Notes: generated from the sequence alone by a model not told the origin. DNA of 7,879 nt from Acidimicrobiales bacterium (GCA_030039575.1 JASHVH010000102.1:1-7879), one strand, 5' to 3'; positions 1 to 7,051 are shown, numbered from the stretch's first letter. Numbers and translations: made by a program.

Positions 1-958
1 CAGGCCCGGGCGCCCGGCGCCGGAGTTCCTCGGTAACGCGCCGCTTCGCTGCGGCTACGTAACCGGCATCGGTGTCATAGCCCAAATAACGGCGCCCGCT
101 GCAAATTGCCGCCACCAGCGTGCTGCCCGAACCCATGAACGGGTCGAGCACCAGGTCGTCCCGGAACGTATAGAGACCGATCAAGCGTTGCGGCAACTCC
201 ACCGGGAACGGGGCCGGGTGCCCGACTCGCGTCGCGCTCTCGGGGGCGATGTTCCACACGTCCAGCGTCGCTTCCAAGAACTCGTCCGTGGAGATCTCGG
301 TCCTGTGCGGTAAGGAGAGTTGCCTTCTTGTCCCAACCGGTTTGGCCCGGTCGAAGCGGCCTTTGCTGGCGATTATCACCCGCTCGGTTATGTCGCGCAG
401 CACCGGGTTGGCCGCACTGCGGAACGAACCCCAGGCACATGAACCGCTCGCCCCCTCGCCCTTGCGCCAGATCACTTCACCGCGTAAAAGAAGACGCAAG
501 TCATCCTGCAGAATGCGCACGATATCGCCGGCCAGGCTCCGGTAGGGCTTGCGCCCCAGGTTCGCCACATTGACCGCTATCCGCCCGCCCGGTTCGAGGA
601 CGCGCTTGCACTCGCCGAAAACGTCCGTGAGCATGCCGAGGTATTCGAGGTAGCTGCCCGGGATGTGGCCCCGGCCGAGGGCCTGCTCGTACTCCTTGCC
701 GGAGAAATAAGGCGGCGAAGTCACGACCAGGGCGACCGAATTGGCCGGGAGGCGGCCGCCGCCCGGGAGCTTTAAACGGCGCGAATCTGCCTTTATGCAA
801 GCGGCCGCCCCTTGCGGTAGGTCCTTCAGGGGCTCGACGGTGTCGTCGACGGACATTTCGGGAGGCTCGAAGCGGGCATAAAAGCCGCTCGCATCGTGGC
901 TCTCCCGGCGGCCGACGCCGAAGGCTGATGTGATGGTCCGGTTGGTCCGCTCTTTCAT
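1..958 (-). CDS. Site-specific DNA methyltransferase, beta class, probably N4-cytosine (3' end off the window)
   Basis: Reading the minus strand from the ATG at 958-956 gives 319 codons open to the left edge, so the C-terminus is missing. The protein transfers a methyl group from S-adenosylmethionine to a base in double-stranded DNA. Motif IV is TSPPY at residues 80-84. The SAM-binding motif I, DPFMGSGST, comes late, at 272-280. The order catalytic motif, then target region, then SAM motif defines the beta class. A Ser rather than Asp/Asn before PPY favours N4-cytosine over N6-adenine methylation (family knowledge). The middle has the typical IWRKGEGASGSCAWGSF and NPVLRDITERVIIASKGRF-like stretches of the COG0863 family (about residues 170-215). 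The start lies 15 bases after the stop of the upstream oxidoreductase with only a weak G-rich ribosome site, so co-transcription is likely. A later Met at residue 35 is a possible alternative start. No endonuclease partner is visible. The recognition sequence cannot be read from the protein. Confidence 0.9.
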   Translation of the reverse strand, partial: MKERTNRTITSAFGVGRRESHDASGFYARFEPPEMSVDDTVEPLKDLPQGAAACIKADSRRLKLPGGGRLPANSVALVVTSPPYFSGKEYEQALGRGHIPGSYLEYLGMLTDVFGECKRVLEPGGRIAVNVANLGRKPYRSLAGDIVRILQDDLRLLLRGEVIWRKGEGASGSCAWGSFRSAANPVLRDITERVIIASKGRFDRAKPVGTRRQLSLPHRTEISTDEFLEATLDVWNIAPESATRVGHPAPFPVELPQRLIGLYTFRDDLVLDPFMGSGSTLVAAICSGRRYLGYDTDAGYVAAAKRRVTEELRRRAPGP

Positions 959-973
959 GGCCCGCACCCGAGC

Positions 974-2533
974 TTAATCCCCGAGCGCCGCCACGACCGC
1001 GGCCGCCCCGAAGCGGTCGAGGGAACCCACGTCCTCGGTCAGCATGCCCTCGAACGCGGGGTCCTCCGCCAACTCGGCCGAAAAAACCTCGCGAATGGAG
1101 AGGAATGCAGCCACAGTTTGGCCGGGGCTGGAAGCCGAGCGGGCGGCGGCGCGGAGCTTTTCGGCGATGGGGTCGTCGAGGGGGAGAACGGTGCCGGAGT
1201 CGCTCTTCCCGGTGCTGGCGTACCGGATCCAGCCGGCCACCGCGAGGCTGGCGTAACGGGGCCCCTGGCCCACCGCCAGCCGCGCGCTTATGGTGCCGAG
1301 CAGCCGGTACGGCAGTTTCTGGCTGCCGTCCATGGCGATCTGGGTGGTGCGATGCCGTAACACGGGATTGGCGAAGCGGGTCATCAAATCACTTTTATAA
1401 GCGTTCAGGTCGAAACCATCGGGCACGTTCAAGGTCGGGGTGACGTCGACGTCCATAAGCGCCCGGGCATACCTGGCGAACTCGGGGGCGCGCACGGCGT
1501 CAGCGATAAATTCGAACCCGGCCAGTGCCCCAAGGTAAGCCAAGGCAGAGTGGGTGCCGTTCAAGAGGCGCAGTTTCATCTCCTCGTAAGGCCCAACATC
1601 GGGCACGAACGTCGCCCCGGCCTGGTCCCAGGCCGGGCGCGGGCCGGCGAAGCGGTCTTCGATCACCCACTGAGAAAACGGTTCTGTGACCACCGCACCC
1701 TGATCTTCAAGGCCGAGCAACCTGGCCGCCAGGTCCCGGTCGTCGGCCGTGGTAGCCGGAACGATACGGTCCACCATTGCGTTCGGGTAGGTCACGTTCT
1801 CCGTCAGCCACGATCGCAATTGGTCGTCCTGGAGGACGGGGGCGGGGCCGCGCCGGAGCTCACAGAAATCGTCGACCAGTTGGTTCAAAGTGGCCCCGTT
1901 GTGCGGGAAATTATCGCAGCACAGCACTGTCAGTGGCTGCCCGCCCCGCCGCCACCGCGCCTCGAACCCGCTTACCAATTGGCCCAGGACCGTGCGCGGT
2001 GGCCGGCCGGAGGCGTCGGCCAGCAGTTCCGGGTCGTCGCGGCGCAGGCGGCGAGTGGAGGGGTCGAACCGGTAACCCTTCTCTGTCACGGTCAGCGTGA
2101 CAATGTGCGTCGTCGGGCTGCTCAACCGGTCCACCAGTTCTTCTACCTGCCCGCCCGCAAACAACACGTCTCGAATGGCGCCGACCACGTTTATAACCGT
2201 CCCGTCCCCGCTGCGCTCGAGGACGCTGTACAGGCAGTCCTGGGGGAGAAGGGCCTCTGCCACGGAGGCGCTGCGTTCGGTGACCCCGCATATCCCCCAA
2301 GAATTGCCAGTGCCCATAGCCAGTGCTCGCTGGGTGTAAACAGCCTGATGGGCGCGGTGAAAGGCGCCCAGGCCGAGGTGCACGATGCCCACCGACAGGT
2401 CGCGTGGGTCAGGGTGCGGGCGCCACTCTTCGGGGACACGGCCCAGGTGGGCAAGGCAAAGTCGCAACGGGTGTACCGTAGTCGCATGGGGTGGCCGATG
2501 GGCGGACCAGCGGGCCGTACCGGCCGAGCGCAT
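974..2533 (-). CDS. Mannitol dehydrogenase / fructuronate reductase family NAD(P)-dependent oxidoreductase
   Basis: This 519-residue protein is a long-chain polyol dehydrogenase that interconverts a sugar alcohol or aldonate with its keto form in the cytoplasm. The N-terminal Rossmann domain opens with GIVHLGLGAFHRAHQ (49-63), the family's nucleotide-binding signature. PNAMVDRIVPATT (250-262) follows. The C-terminal domain carries the catalytic set K320, N325 and H328 within EEMKLRLLNGTH, with the same +5/+8 spacing as Lys295/Asn300/His303 of Pseudomonas fluorescens mannitol 2-dehydrogenase. MDGSQKLPYR (401-410) is a further family signature. The usual family length is about 480-500 residues, so the Arg-rich first 20-odd residues may be untranslated. 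An in-frame TTG at 2467-2465 is an alternative start, but the ATG at 2533 has an AGAAGG ribosome site just upstream, which is why I kept it. The substrate (mannitol, fructuronate, tagaturonate or arabinitol) cannot be decided. The gene is followed closely by the methyltransferase and is divergent from the membrane protein gene. Confidence 0.93.
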   Translation of the reverse strand: MRSAGTARWSAHRPPHATTVHPLRLCLAHLGRVPEEWRPHPDPRDLSVGIVHLGLGAFHRAHQAVYTQRALAMGTGNSWGICGVTERSASVAEALLPQDCLYSVLERSGDGTVINVVGAIRDVLFAGGQVEELVDRLSSPTTHIVTLTVTEKGYRFDPSTRRLRRDDPELLADASGRPPRTVLGQLVSGFEARWRRGGQPLTVLCCDNFPHNGATLNQLVDDFCELRRGPAPVLQDDQLRSWLTENVTYPNAMVDRIVPATTADDRDLAARLLGLEDQGAVVTEPFSQWVIEDRFAGPRPAWDQAGATFVPDVGPYEEMKLRLLNGTHSALAYLGALAGFEFIADAVRAPEFARYARALMDVDVTPTLNVPDGFDLNAYKSDLMTRFANPVLRHRTTQIAMDGSQKLPYRLLGTISARLAVGQGPRYASLAVAGWIRYASTGKSDSGTVLPLDDPIAEKLRAAARSASSPGQTVAAFLSIREVFSAELAEDPAFEGMLTEDVGSLDRFGAAAVVAALGD

Positions 2534-2536
2534 TAG

Positions 2537-2542
2537 CCTTCT
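2537..2542 (-). promoter_or_regulatory. Shine-Dalgarno candidate for the polyol dehydrogenase
   Basis: On the minus strand AGAAGG is followed by CTA and then the ATG at 2533-2531. The 3-base spacing is shorter than optimal, so it only moderately supports this start over the in-frame TTG at 2467, which has no ribosome site at all. Confidence 0.4.
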
Positions 2543-2552
2543 GAGACCATCG

Positions 2553-4433
2553 ATGGGCGCCGGCCCCGGCCAAACGGGGCCTTTGGCGGTGTTTGCCGTA
2601 AGCGGTGCGCCTCGTTATGGGGCCGAGGGCTCTGCGCCGGGCCATGCCCGCCCGGCCCGCTTGCATCGCCCCGCCGAACCCGCGCCCCTCTCCGAGCGTT
2701 CGGCCCGGCTGGCCGAGACGGTCCACTGGGCCACGCTGGCGGCGGCGTTCGGCTTCTGGGCTTGGCTCGACCGCAAGCTCTGGTTCTTCGGGGACGAGTG
2801 GGACTTCCTGGTCAGGCGGGGGCTGTCCTACCCTCCCTCGAGCAGCCGGAGCATCTGGTTCCCCCACAACGAGCACTGGTCGACGCTGCCCATATTGCTC
2901 TGGCGAGGTTTGTACAGCGTCTTCCACCTGGGCAGCTATTGGCCCTACCTGGTGCCGGTATTGCTGGCGCAGGTGGGCGTAATGCACCTGGCCTGGCGGC
3001 TGAGCCGTCGCAATGGGGCCGACCCCTGGGTGGCGACCGCGGCCGTGGGCCTGCTCGGCTTCCTGGGCGCCGGCGCAGAGGACCTCGCCTCGGCGTTCCA
3101 GGTCACCTTCGTCGCCTCGGTGCTGTTTGGCTTCGTAGCCTTCGACCTGCTCGACCGCCCCTCCCGGGACGCCCCGGCCGTGAGGCGACGCGACGCCCTT
3201 GCATCGGTAGCCCTCCTGGCCGGTTTGATGTGCTCGACGATTGGCGACGCCATGGTCGTCGGGGCCGCCGTGTTCCTTTTCGCCCGGCGCCCTGCCAAAC
3301 GAGCGATTGCCGTGCTCGCCTTGCCTGTCGGCAGCTACCTGGTCTGGTTCGCCTTCATCGGGCGATTTGGCCTTACCGCTAGCGCTGACCAATTGTCGCT
3401 GGCGAAGTTCACCGGCTTGCCTCAGTACGTATGGTTCGGCCTGTCCTCCGCGCTCGGGCAAACCCTGAACCTCGAGGCTGCAGGGGCCGCCCTGCTGGTC
3501 GGCCTGGCCGCCTGGTTGGCCTGGCACCTGTCCTCGCTCTGGCGGGAAAACCCGGCCCTGTTGGGCCTGTTTGCGGCCGCGGTCGCCTTCTATGTCGTGG
3601 CCGGCCTGGGCCGGGACACGACCATCGGCGCCACCACAGTGGTCTCCCGCTACGTCTACGTCGGAATAGCCATCCTGCTCCCCGTGATTGCCAAGGTCCT
3701 CAGTTCGGTAAGCGCTTGGCCGGCGGCACGGTGGGCCGTGGTGGCCCTGTTAGCTGTCACCGCCCTCGGGAACGTCGGCCAGGCCCAGACCTGGGTGTCG
3801 AACCAGGTCGCTCTCGAGTCGAAGCTGAAGCCCGAGTTGCTGGCGACGGCGCGACTGCTGGCATCCGGCGTAGCGGATGTTTCCGGCCCGGGCGCTTCGC
3901 CTATCGGCCTTTACCCCGACCTTTCGGCCGCCGGCATCGTGGGCCTGGAAAGGTCAGGCCAGTTGCCCCGCACCGCTCTGCCCCCCGGCGATCTGATTAA
4001 TGCGCAGGCGCTGCTGGCCGTCGGCACATGGTCCGGCTCGAAGACACAACTATCACCGCAGGCTCTTTTCCACGGTCGTTTCATTTTGGTGGGCGCCACC
4101 CGCTCATCGACGTCCCGCCTGGCCAACGGGTGCGTGAGCTTTGCCCCCCAGACGGTCAGCCCTCCCATGGAGGTGCGCCTGCGCCTGGCCCCGGGGGAAA
4201 ACGGGGCGTCGGTCCACGTTGTCTCTGCCCCCGCCACGCCCGGCCTGACCAACCATGTGGCCGCGCTATTGGTCTCACCGAGCGGCCGGGCGTCGACGAC
4301 CGCTGTGCAGCTGGCTGTGCCCCTGGCCGGCACGGGCTACCTGAGCGACAACGACCCCGAAGCCGAGCTGCTCTTGCTGTGGGACGTGGGGACACCGCTC
4401 GAACTGTGCGGGCTGCGGGCAGGGCCCGGGTGA
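2553..4433 (+). CDS. Polytopic membrane protein, GT-C glycosyltransferase-like, with C-terminal extracytoplasmic domain
   Basis: From the ATG at 2553 the protein has 626 residues. An Ala/Pro/Arg-rich cytoplasmic segment (1-55) precedes about ten hydrophobic helices, roughly 58-75, 127-147, 158-175, 182-200, 214-242 (two), 250-270, 305-327, 335-352, 367-383 and 391-407. The first loop has FFGDEWDFL (78-86) and then HNEHW (105-109). An acidic DE/DD pair right after helix 1 is typical of lipid-phosphosugar-dependent GT-C enzymes, and the DEW...HNEHW layout recurs in uncharacterised actinobacterial membrane proteins of this type. SRYVY (365-369) precedes a late helix. Residues about 410-626 look soluble and beta-rich, with Cys527 and Cys619 as a possible disulfide. 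A role in adding sugars to envelope polymers or proteins is inference; no substrate can be named. The start is uncertain: the frame stays open back to 2385 inside the divergent gene, and TTG 2583 and GTG 2589 are also possible. Confidence 0.75.
   Translation: MGAGPGQTGPLAVFAVSGAPRYGAEGSAPGHARPARLHRPAEPAPLSERSARLAETVHWATLAAAFGFWAWLDRKLWFFGDEWDFLVRRGLSYPPSSSRSIWFPHNEHWSTLPILLWRGLYSVFHLGSYWPYLVPVLLAQVGVMHLAWRLSRRNGADPWVATAAVGLLGFLGAGAEDLASAFQVTFVASVLFGFVAFDLLDRPSRDAPAVRRRDALASVALLAGLMCSTIGDAMVVGAAVFLFARRPAKRAIAVLALPVGSYLVWFAFIGRFGLTASADQLSLAKFTGLPQYVWFGLSSALGQTLNLEAAGAALLVGLAAWLAWHLSSLWRENPALLGLFAAAVAFYVVAGLGRDTTIGATTVVSRYVYVGIAILLPVIAKVLSSVSAWPAARWAVVALLAVTALGNVGQAQTWVSNQVALESKLKPELLATARLLASGVADVSGPGASPIGLYPDLSAAGIVGLERSGQLPRTALPPGDLINAQALLAVGTWSGSKTQLSPQALFHGRFILVGATRSSTSRLANGCVSFAPQTVSPPMEVRLRLAPGENGASVHVVSAPATPGLTNHVAALLVSPSGRASTTAVQLAVPLAGTGYLSDNDPEAELLLLWDVGTPLELCGLRAGPG
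2562..2581 (+). other. GC-rich 7-bp hairpin followed by TTT at the head of the membrane-protein gene
   Basis: GGCCCCG (2562-2568) pairs perfectly with CGGGGCC (2575-2581) across a 6-base loop and is followed by TTT (2582-2584). If translation starts at GTG 2589 or later, this hairpin lies in the leader and could act as an attenuator or a translational block. If the start is ATG 2553 it is inside the coding region and may mean nothing. Confidence 0.3.
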
Positions 4434-4540
4434 CCGTCAGGTGAATTATGGGCCGCGCACTGGAAATCGGACGCGCCAGCCGAGCAAGATAACCCTGTGC
4501 ACCCTCGCCCGCATCAGCGTCACCTGGACTCGGAGCACCG
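4434..4540 (+). other. Intergenic region before PPK2
   Basis: These 107 bases separate the membrane-protein stop from the PPK2 start. They must hold any promoter specific to PPK2, but I see no clear -35/-10 pair and no strong terminator hairpin. The only recognisable element is the GGAG ribosome site near its end. Confidence 0.5.
4532..4535 (+). promoter_or_regulatory. Ribosome binding site of PPK2
   Basis: GGAG lies 5 bases before the ATG at 4541. The encoded N-terminus leads straight into the PPK2 domain, so this site fixes the start well. Confidence 0.6.
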
Positions 4541-5512
4541 ATGAGCGTCCAGGCCGGTAAGTTCGTCCCCCTCGACCTCGACGTCGACCTGTCTCAGCAC
4601 CTGGACGACTTGATGCTCGACGAGACGGACGACGAAGACGAGCCCGTGCTGCGCTGGAAGGACGGGCGCCTGGTCGACACGTGGCGGGAGGGGTACCCCT
4701 ACGACGAACGTATGCCCCGCCCCGACTACGAAGTGGTAAAGCGGCTCCTCCAGATCGAACTGTTACGGCTGCAGAACTGGGTGAAGGACAACGGCAAGCG
4801 GATCGTCATCCTGTTCGAGGGCCGCGACGCGGCCGGCAAAGGCGGGACCATCAAACGGTTCACAGAGCACTTGAACCCGCGTGGTTCCACCGTCGTCGCG
4901 TTGGAAAAGCCGAGCGAACGCGAGGAGGGCGAGTGGTACTTCCAGCGCTACGTGGACCACTTGCCCTCGGCGGGAGAGATCGTCTTGTTCGACCGGTCGT
5001 GGTACAACCGGGCCGGTGTCGAACGCGTTATGGGCTATTGCACGGACGAGGAGTACCGGCTCTTCGTGCGCCAGGCCCCGGAGTTCGAGCGCATGCTCAC
5101 CGATGACGGGATCGCGGTGATCAAGCTGTGGTTTTCCGTCTCGCGTTCCGAGCAGCGCACCCGGTTCCTTATCCGTCGGATCGACCCCGTTCGGCAGTGG
5201 AAATTGTCACCCACGGACCTGGCCGCCTTGAACCGCTGGGACGACTACACGGCGGCCAAGGAAGCCATGTTCCAGCTGACCGATACCACCTGGGCCCCCT
5301 GGACCGTCATCAAGAGCAACGACAAAAAGCGCGCCCGTATCGGCGCGATGCGCTATGTGCTCGGCTTGTTCCCGTACCCGACTCAGGACGCGGCCGTCGT
5401 GGGCAAGCCCGACCCCCAGATCGTCGGCCCGGCTTCCGAGGTGTACGAGCACGGCGAGACGCCGGGCGGCCCGAGCCAAGCCACGACCGCCAGCACAACT
5501 GGCCCGGCATGA
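4541..5512 (+). CDS. ppk2: Polyphosphate kinase 2, class I (single domain)
   Basis: This 323-residue enzyme belongs to the PPK2 family, which moves phosphate between inorganic polyphosphate and nucleotides. Class I members mainly phosphorylate nucleoside diphosphates (GDP/ADP to GTP/ATP), and the reaction is reversible. The P-loop fold is clear: Walker A GRDAAGKGG (94-102), Walker B with the DRSWYNRAGVERVMG signature (151-165), the Arg-rich lid SRSEQRTRFLIRRIDP (201-216) and the closing APWTVIKSNDKKRARIGAM block (252-270). A single catalytic domain of normal length and this closing block favour class I over the fused class II. The first 37 residues are strongly acidic (many Asp/Glu from 11 to 37), and the last 40 residues (about 283-323) look disordered; neither belongs to the catalytic core. 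No ppk1 or exopolyphosphatase lies next to it. It is on the same strand as both neighbours but is separated from them by 107 and 94 bases. Confidence 0.95.
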   Translation: MSVQAGKFVPLDLDVDLSQHLDDLMLDETDDEDEPVLRWKDGRLVDTWREGYPYDERMPRPDYEVVKRLLQIELLRLQNWVKDNGKRIVILFEGRDAAGKGGTIKRFTEHLNPRGSTVVALEKPSEREEGEWYFQRYVDHLPSAGEIVLFDRSWYNRAGVERVMGYCTDEEYRLFVRQAPEFERMLTDDGIAVIKLWFSVSRSEQRTRFLIRRIDPVRQWKLSPTDLAALNRWDDYTAAKEAMFQLTDTTWAPWTVIKSNDKKRARIGAMRYVLGLFPYPTQDAAVVGKPDPQIVGPASEVYEHGETPGGPSQATTASTTGPA

Positions 5513-5561
5513 GCGCCGGCGATGAAACTCTTTTGACCGGCCGCTCGTAGACCCTCCAAAA

Positions 5562-5582
5562 GCGCAAGAGGGGTTCTTGCGC
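5562..5582. terminator. Perfect 8-bp hairpin between PPK2 and the secreted-repeat gene; T-tract on the minus strand
   Basis: GCGCAAGA (5562-5569) pairs with TCTTGCGC (5575-5582) across the 5-base loop GGGGT. On the plus strand it is followed by GATCG, not T's, so as a PPK2 terminator it would be of the tract-less kind. Read on the minus strand it is followed by TTTTGG (complement of the AAAA at 5558-5561), the classic intrinsic-terminator form. It also sits only 10 bases before the downstream gene's ribosome site, so a leader-structure role is possible. Confidence 0.5.
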
Positions 5583-5592
5583 GATCGACGAC

Positions 5593-5598
5593 AGGAGG
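5593..5598 (+). promoter_or_regulatory. Strong ribosome binding site of the secreted-repeat protein
   Basis: AGGAGG lies 8 bases before the ATG at 5607. It decides the start: an in-frame TTG at 5577 lies upstream of it, inside the hairpin, and would place this site inside the coding region. Confidence 0.8.
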
Positions 5599-5606
5599 CC
5601 AGGACC

Positions 5607-7040
5607 ATGCGTAGCTTTAGTCGAACGCGCTCCTTGCAAGGTACGGCGGACGAATGCCCCCCATCGCGGCGCCCGGCGGTAGGAAAACCGCGGCGGGTAC
5701 CCTTTGGCCGCGCCCCGATCTCCAGAGCGCAAGTCTCCAGGCTGGCCGTGCTCGCTTCCGCGGCGGCCTTGGCCGGGGTGTCCCAAGCCGGCTCCATCGT
5801 CGCCCCGCAGCCGGCGGCGGCGGCCACCATCACCATCTCGGTCCACTCGAGCCCGGCCGGACCGGTATTGGTCGACTCCAGAGGCTATTCGCTGTACGTG
5901 TTCACCGGGGACCTGTCGCCGGCCACCGCTTGCCTGTCAAAGGCGTGCCTGGCCGCTTGGCCCATTGTCCCGGGCAGCAGTGCCATTACGGCGGGCGCCG
6001 GCGTCAGTGCAAAGGGCCTCGGGGAGGAGAACAGGAAAGGTGTCGGCGAGCAAGAGACCTATTTCGGCCAACCCCTGTACTACTTCGTAGGTGACAAGGC
6101 GGCCGGGCAGACCAACGGCGAAGACGTCACCACTTTCAACGGCGTCTGGTGGTTGGTCTCGCCGTCGGGTCAGCCGGCGGCCGAACGGGCCAAGGTCGGG
6201 ATCACGGCGTCTTCGGCCGGGTTGGTGTTGAGCACGACCACTGGCTTTGGGGCGACGAGGACGCTCTATGCGCTGTCGTCGGACTCTCCCACTTCCAGCG
6301 CCTGCACGGGTTCGTGCTTGGCCTTCTGGCCGGCCCTGTACAGCAACGGGCCCGCCATCGCGGGCGAAGGGGTGACCGCCTCGAAGCTGGGGCTGCTCCA
6401 TCGCCCTGGCGGCACTACTCAGGTCACCTATGACGGCCGGCCGCTGTACATGTTCGCCTTTGACCTCGCTTTCGGTGGGGCCCCGGGGGCGGCCGCCGGC
6501 GAGAACGTGATCGACCCCACGGCCAAAGGCGTGTGGTACAGCTTGTCGCCGGACGGGTTCGCCTCCGCCGGCGCGGCCCGGCTCAAGGTCGAGTCCTCTG
6601 CCGCCGGCCAGGTCCTCGCCATCGAGGGAGCTGATAACGCCTCCGCTACCGTGTACGCCTTTTCCGGGAAGAGCTGCACCGGTCAGTGTGCCATAGCCTG
6701 GCCTCCGGTCCTCACCAGCCAGCCCTGCATCGCCGGGGCCGGCGTGACCGCCTCGAAGCTCGGCACCGTACAGCTAGCCGACGGCAGCTTCCAGGTGACG
6801 TACGACGGTCATCCGCTGTACATGTTCTTCAAGGGCTTGAACAGCTCCACTGTGGGGGCCGGGATAACCGCCTTCGGAGGCAAATGGTCACTGGTCACGG
6901 CCGGCGGCGCCGCCCCCGCCGGCTCGCCCACCACTACCACCAGCGCGCCGGCGACGACCACTACCACCAGCGCGCCGGCGACGACCAGCACCACCAGCGC
7001 CCCGGCCACGACGGCCACCACCGCCTCCTCCGGCTACTAG
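5607..7040 (+). CDS. Exported three-module 'secreted repeat of unknown function' protein with Thr/Ser/Ala/Pro tail
   Basis: The protein has 477 residues. A long basic N-region (1-45) precedes a hydrophobic helix (about 46-60) and a likely signal peptidase I site after the PAAAA run (about 70-73), so it should act outside the membrane. There is no lipobox Cys near the signal, unlike many family members. Three modules follow (about 76-199, 200-323, 324-436), matching Pfam 'Secreted repeat of unknown function' (PF03640; COG4315, Yx[FWY]xxD motif). Each has two half-motifs: YVFTGD 97 and YYFVGD 158; YALSSD 221 and YMFAFD 281; YAFSGK 350 and YMFFKG 405. A Cys pair ahead of a Trp-Pro occurs in each module: C109/C114, C233/C237, C357/C361, plus C374. 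The last module has lost the Asp in both motifs. The tail (441-477) is a low-complexity linker ending in Gly-Tyr, without an LPXTG signal. The biochemical role of the family is unknown. Confidence 0.88.
   Translation: MRSFSRTRSLQGTADECPPSRRPAVGKPRRVPFGRAPISRAQVSRLAVLASAAALAGVSQAGSIVAPQPAAAATITISVHSSPAGPVLVDSRGYSLYVFTGDLSPATACLSKACLAAWPIVPGSSAITAGAGVSAKGLGEENRKGVGEQETYFGQPLYYFVGDKAAGQTNGEDVTTFNGVWWLVSPSGQPAAERAKVGITASSAGLVLSTTTGFGATRTLYALSSDSPTSSACTGSCLAFWPALYSNGPAIAGEGVTASKLGLLHRPGGTTQVTYDGRPLYMFAFDLAFGGAPGAAAGENVIDPTAKGVWYSLSPDGFASAGAARLKVESSAAGQVLAIEGADNASATVYAFSGKSCTGQCAIAWPPVLTSQPCIAGAGVTASKLGTVQLADGSFQVTYDGHPLYMFFKGLNSSTVGAGITAFGGKWSLVTAGGAAPAGSPTTTTSAPATTTTTSAPATTSTTSAPATTATTASSGY
5832..6914 (+). 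repeat. Three tandem domain modules within the secreted protein, 372-bp (124-residue) period
   Basis: The Cys-pair anchors C109, C233 and C357 are exactly 124 residues apart. Modules 2 and 3 still share exact DNA at 372-base spacing: GTGACCGCCTCGAAGCT at 6372-6388 and 6744-6760, and CCGCTGTACATGTTC at 6441-6455 and 6813-6827. Module 1 is more diverged. This points to stepwise duplication, with the 2/3 copy being the more recent. Module borders are approximate. Confidence 0.8.
6939..7019 (+). repeat. Three 27-bp tandem repeats encoding the [12 protein letters not shown] tail
   Basis: Units at 6939-6965, 6966-6992 and 6993-7019 each begin ACCAGCGC and encode a nine-residue Thr-Ser-Ala-Pro-Ala-Thr-Thr unit. 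The first two differ in only a few bases near the end; the third carries several G/C changes. Such in-frame repeats commonly vary in copy number. The tail is probably an extended spacer in or through the cell wall. Confidence 0.85.
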
Positions 7041-7051
7041 GTTTGCCCGCC

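Noticed and set aside
75..800. Minus-strand open frames at 75-440 and 501-800
   Set aside because: They are out of frame with the methyltransferase, whose motifs TSPPY and DPFMGSGST are read in one uninterrupted frame from 958 to the left edge; their translations are Arg/Gly/Pro-rich with no motif.
1550..2536. Long plus-strand frame (328 codons) antisense to the polyol dehydrogenase
   Set aside because: The opposite strand encodes all catalytic motifs of the dehydrogenase; the antisense frame is a by-product of high GC and has no domain or ribosome site.
2385..2552. Upstream extension of the membrane protein to 2385
   Set aside because: It would overlap the dehydrogenase coding region by about 150 bases and adds only Arg/Gly-rich sequence without any ribosome site.
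2409..3527. Minus-strand frame (372 codons) opposite the membrane-protein gene
   Set aside because: The plus strand shows regular hydrophobic helices and the DEWDFL/HNEHW motifs; the antisense translation is Gln/Gly/Arg-rich and featureless.
4438..4526. Inverted pair CAGGTGA / TCACCTG before PPK2
   Set aside because: It is seven bases long with about 75 bases between arms, within chance expectation and with no symmetry around a promoter.
5577..5606. TTG start at 5577 for the secreted-repeat protein
   Set aside because: The TTG lies inside the hairpin, and a strong AGGAGG eight bases before ATG 5607 explains initiation better.
5607..5826. Lipoprotein annotation for the secreted-repeat protein
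   Set aside because: Family names often include 'lipoprotein', but no Cys follows the signal helix; the site after PAAAA fits signal peptidase I. Cys17 lies before the helix and cannot be a lipobox.
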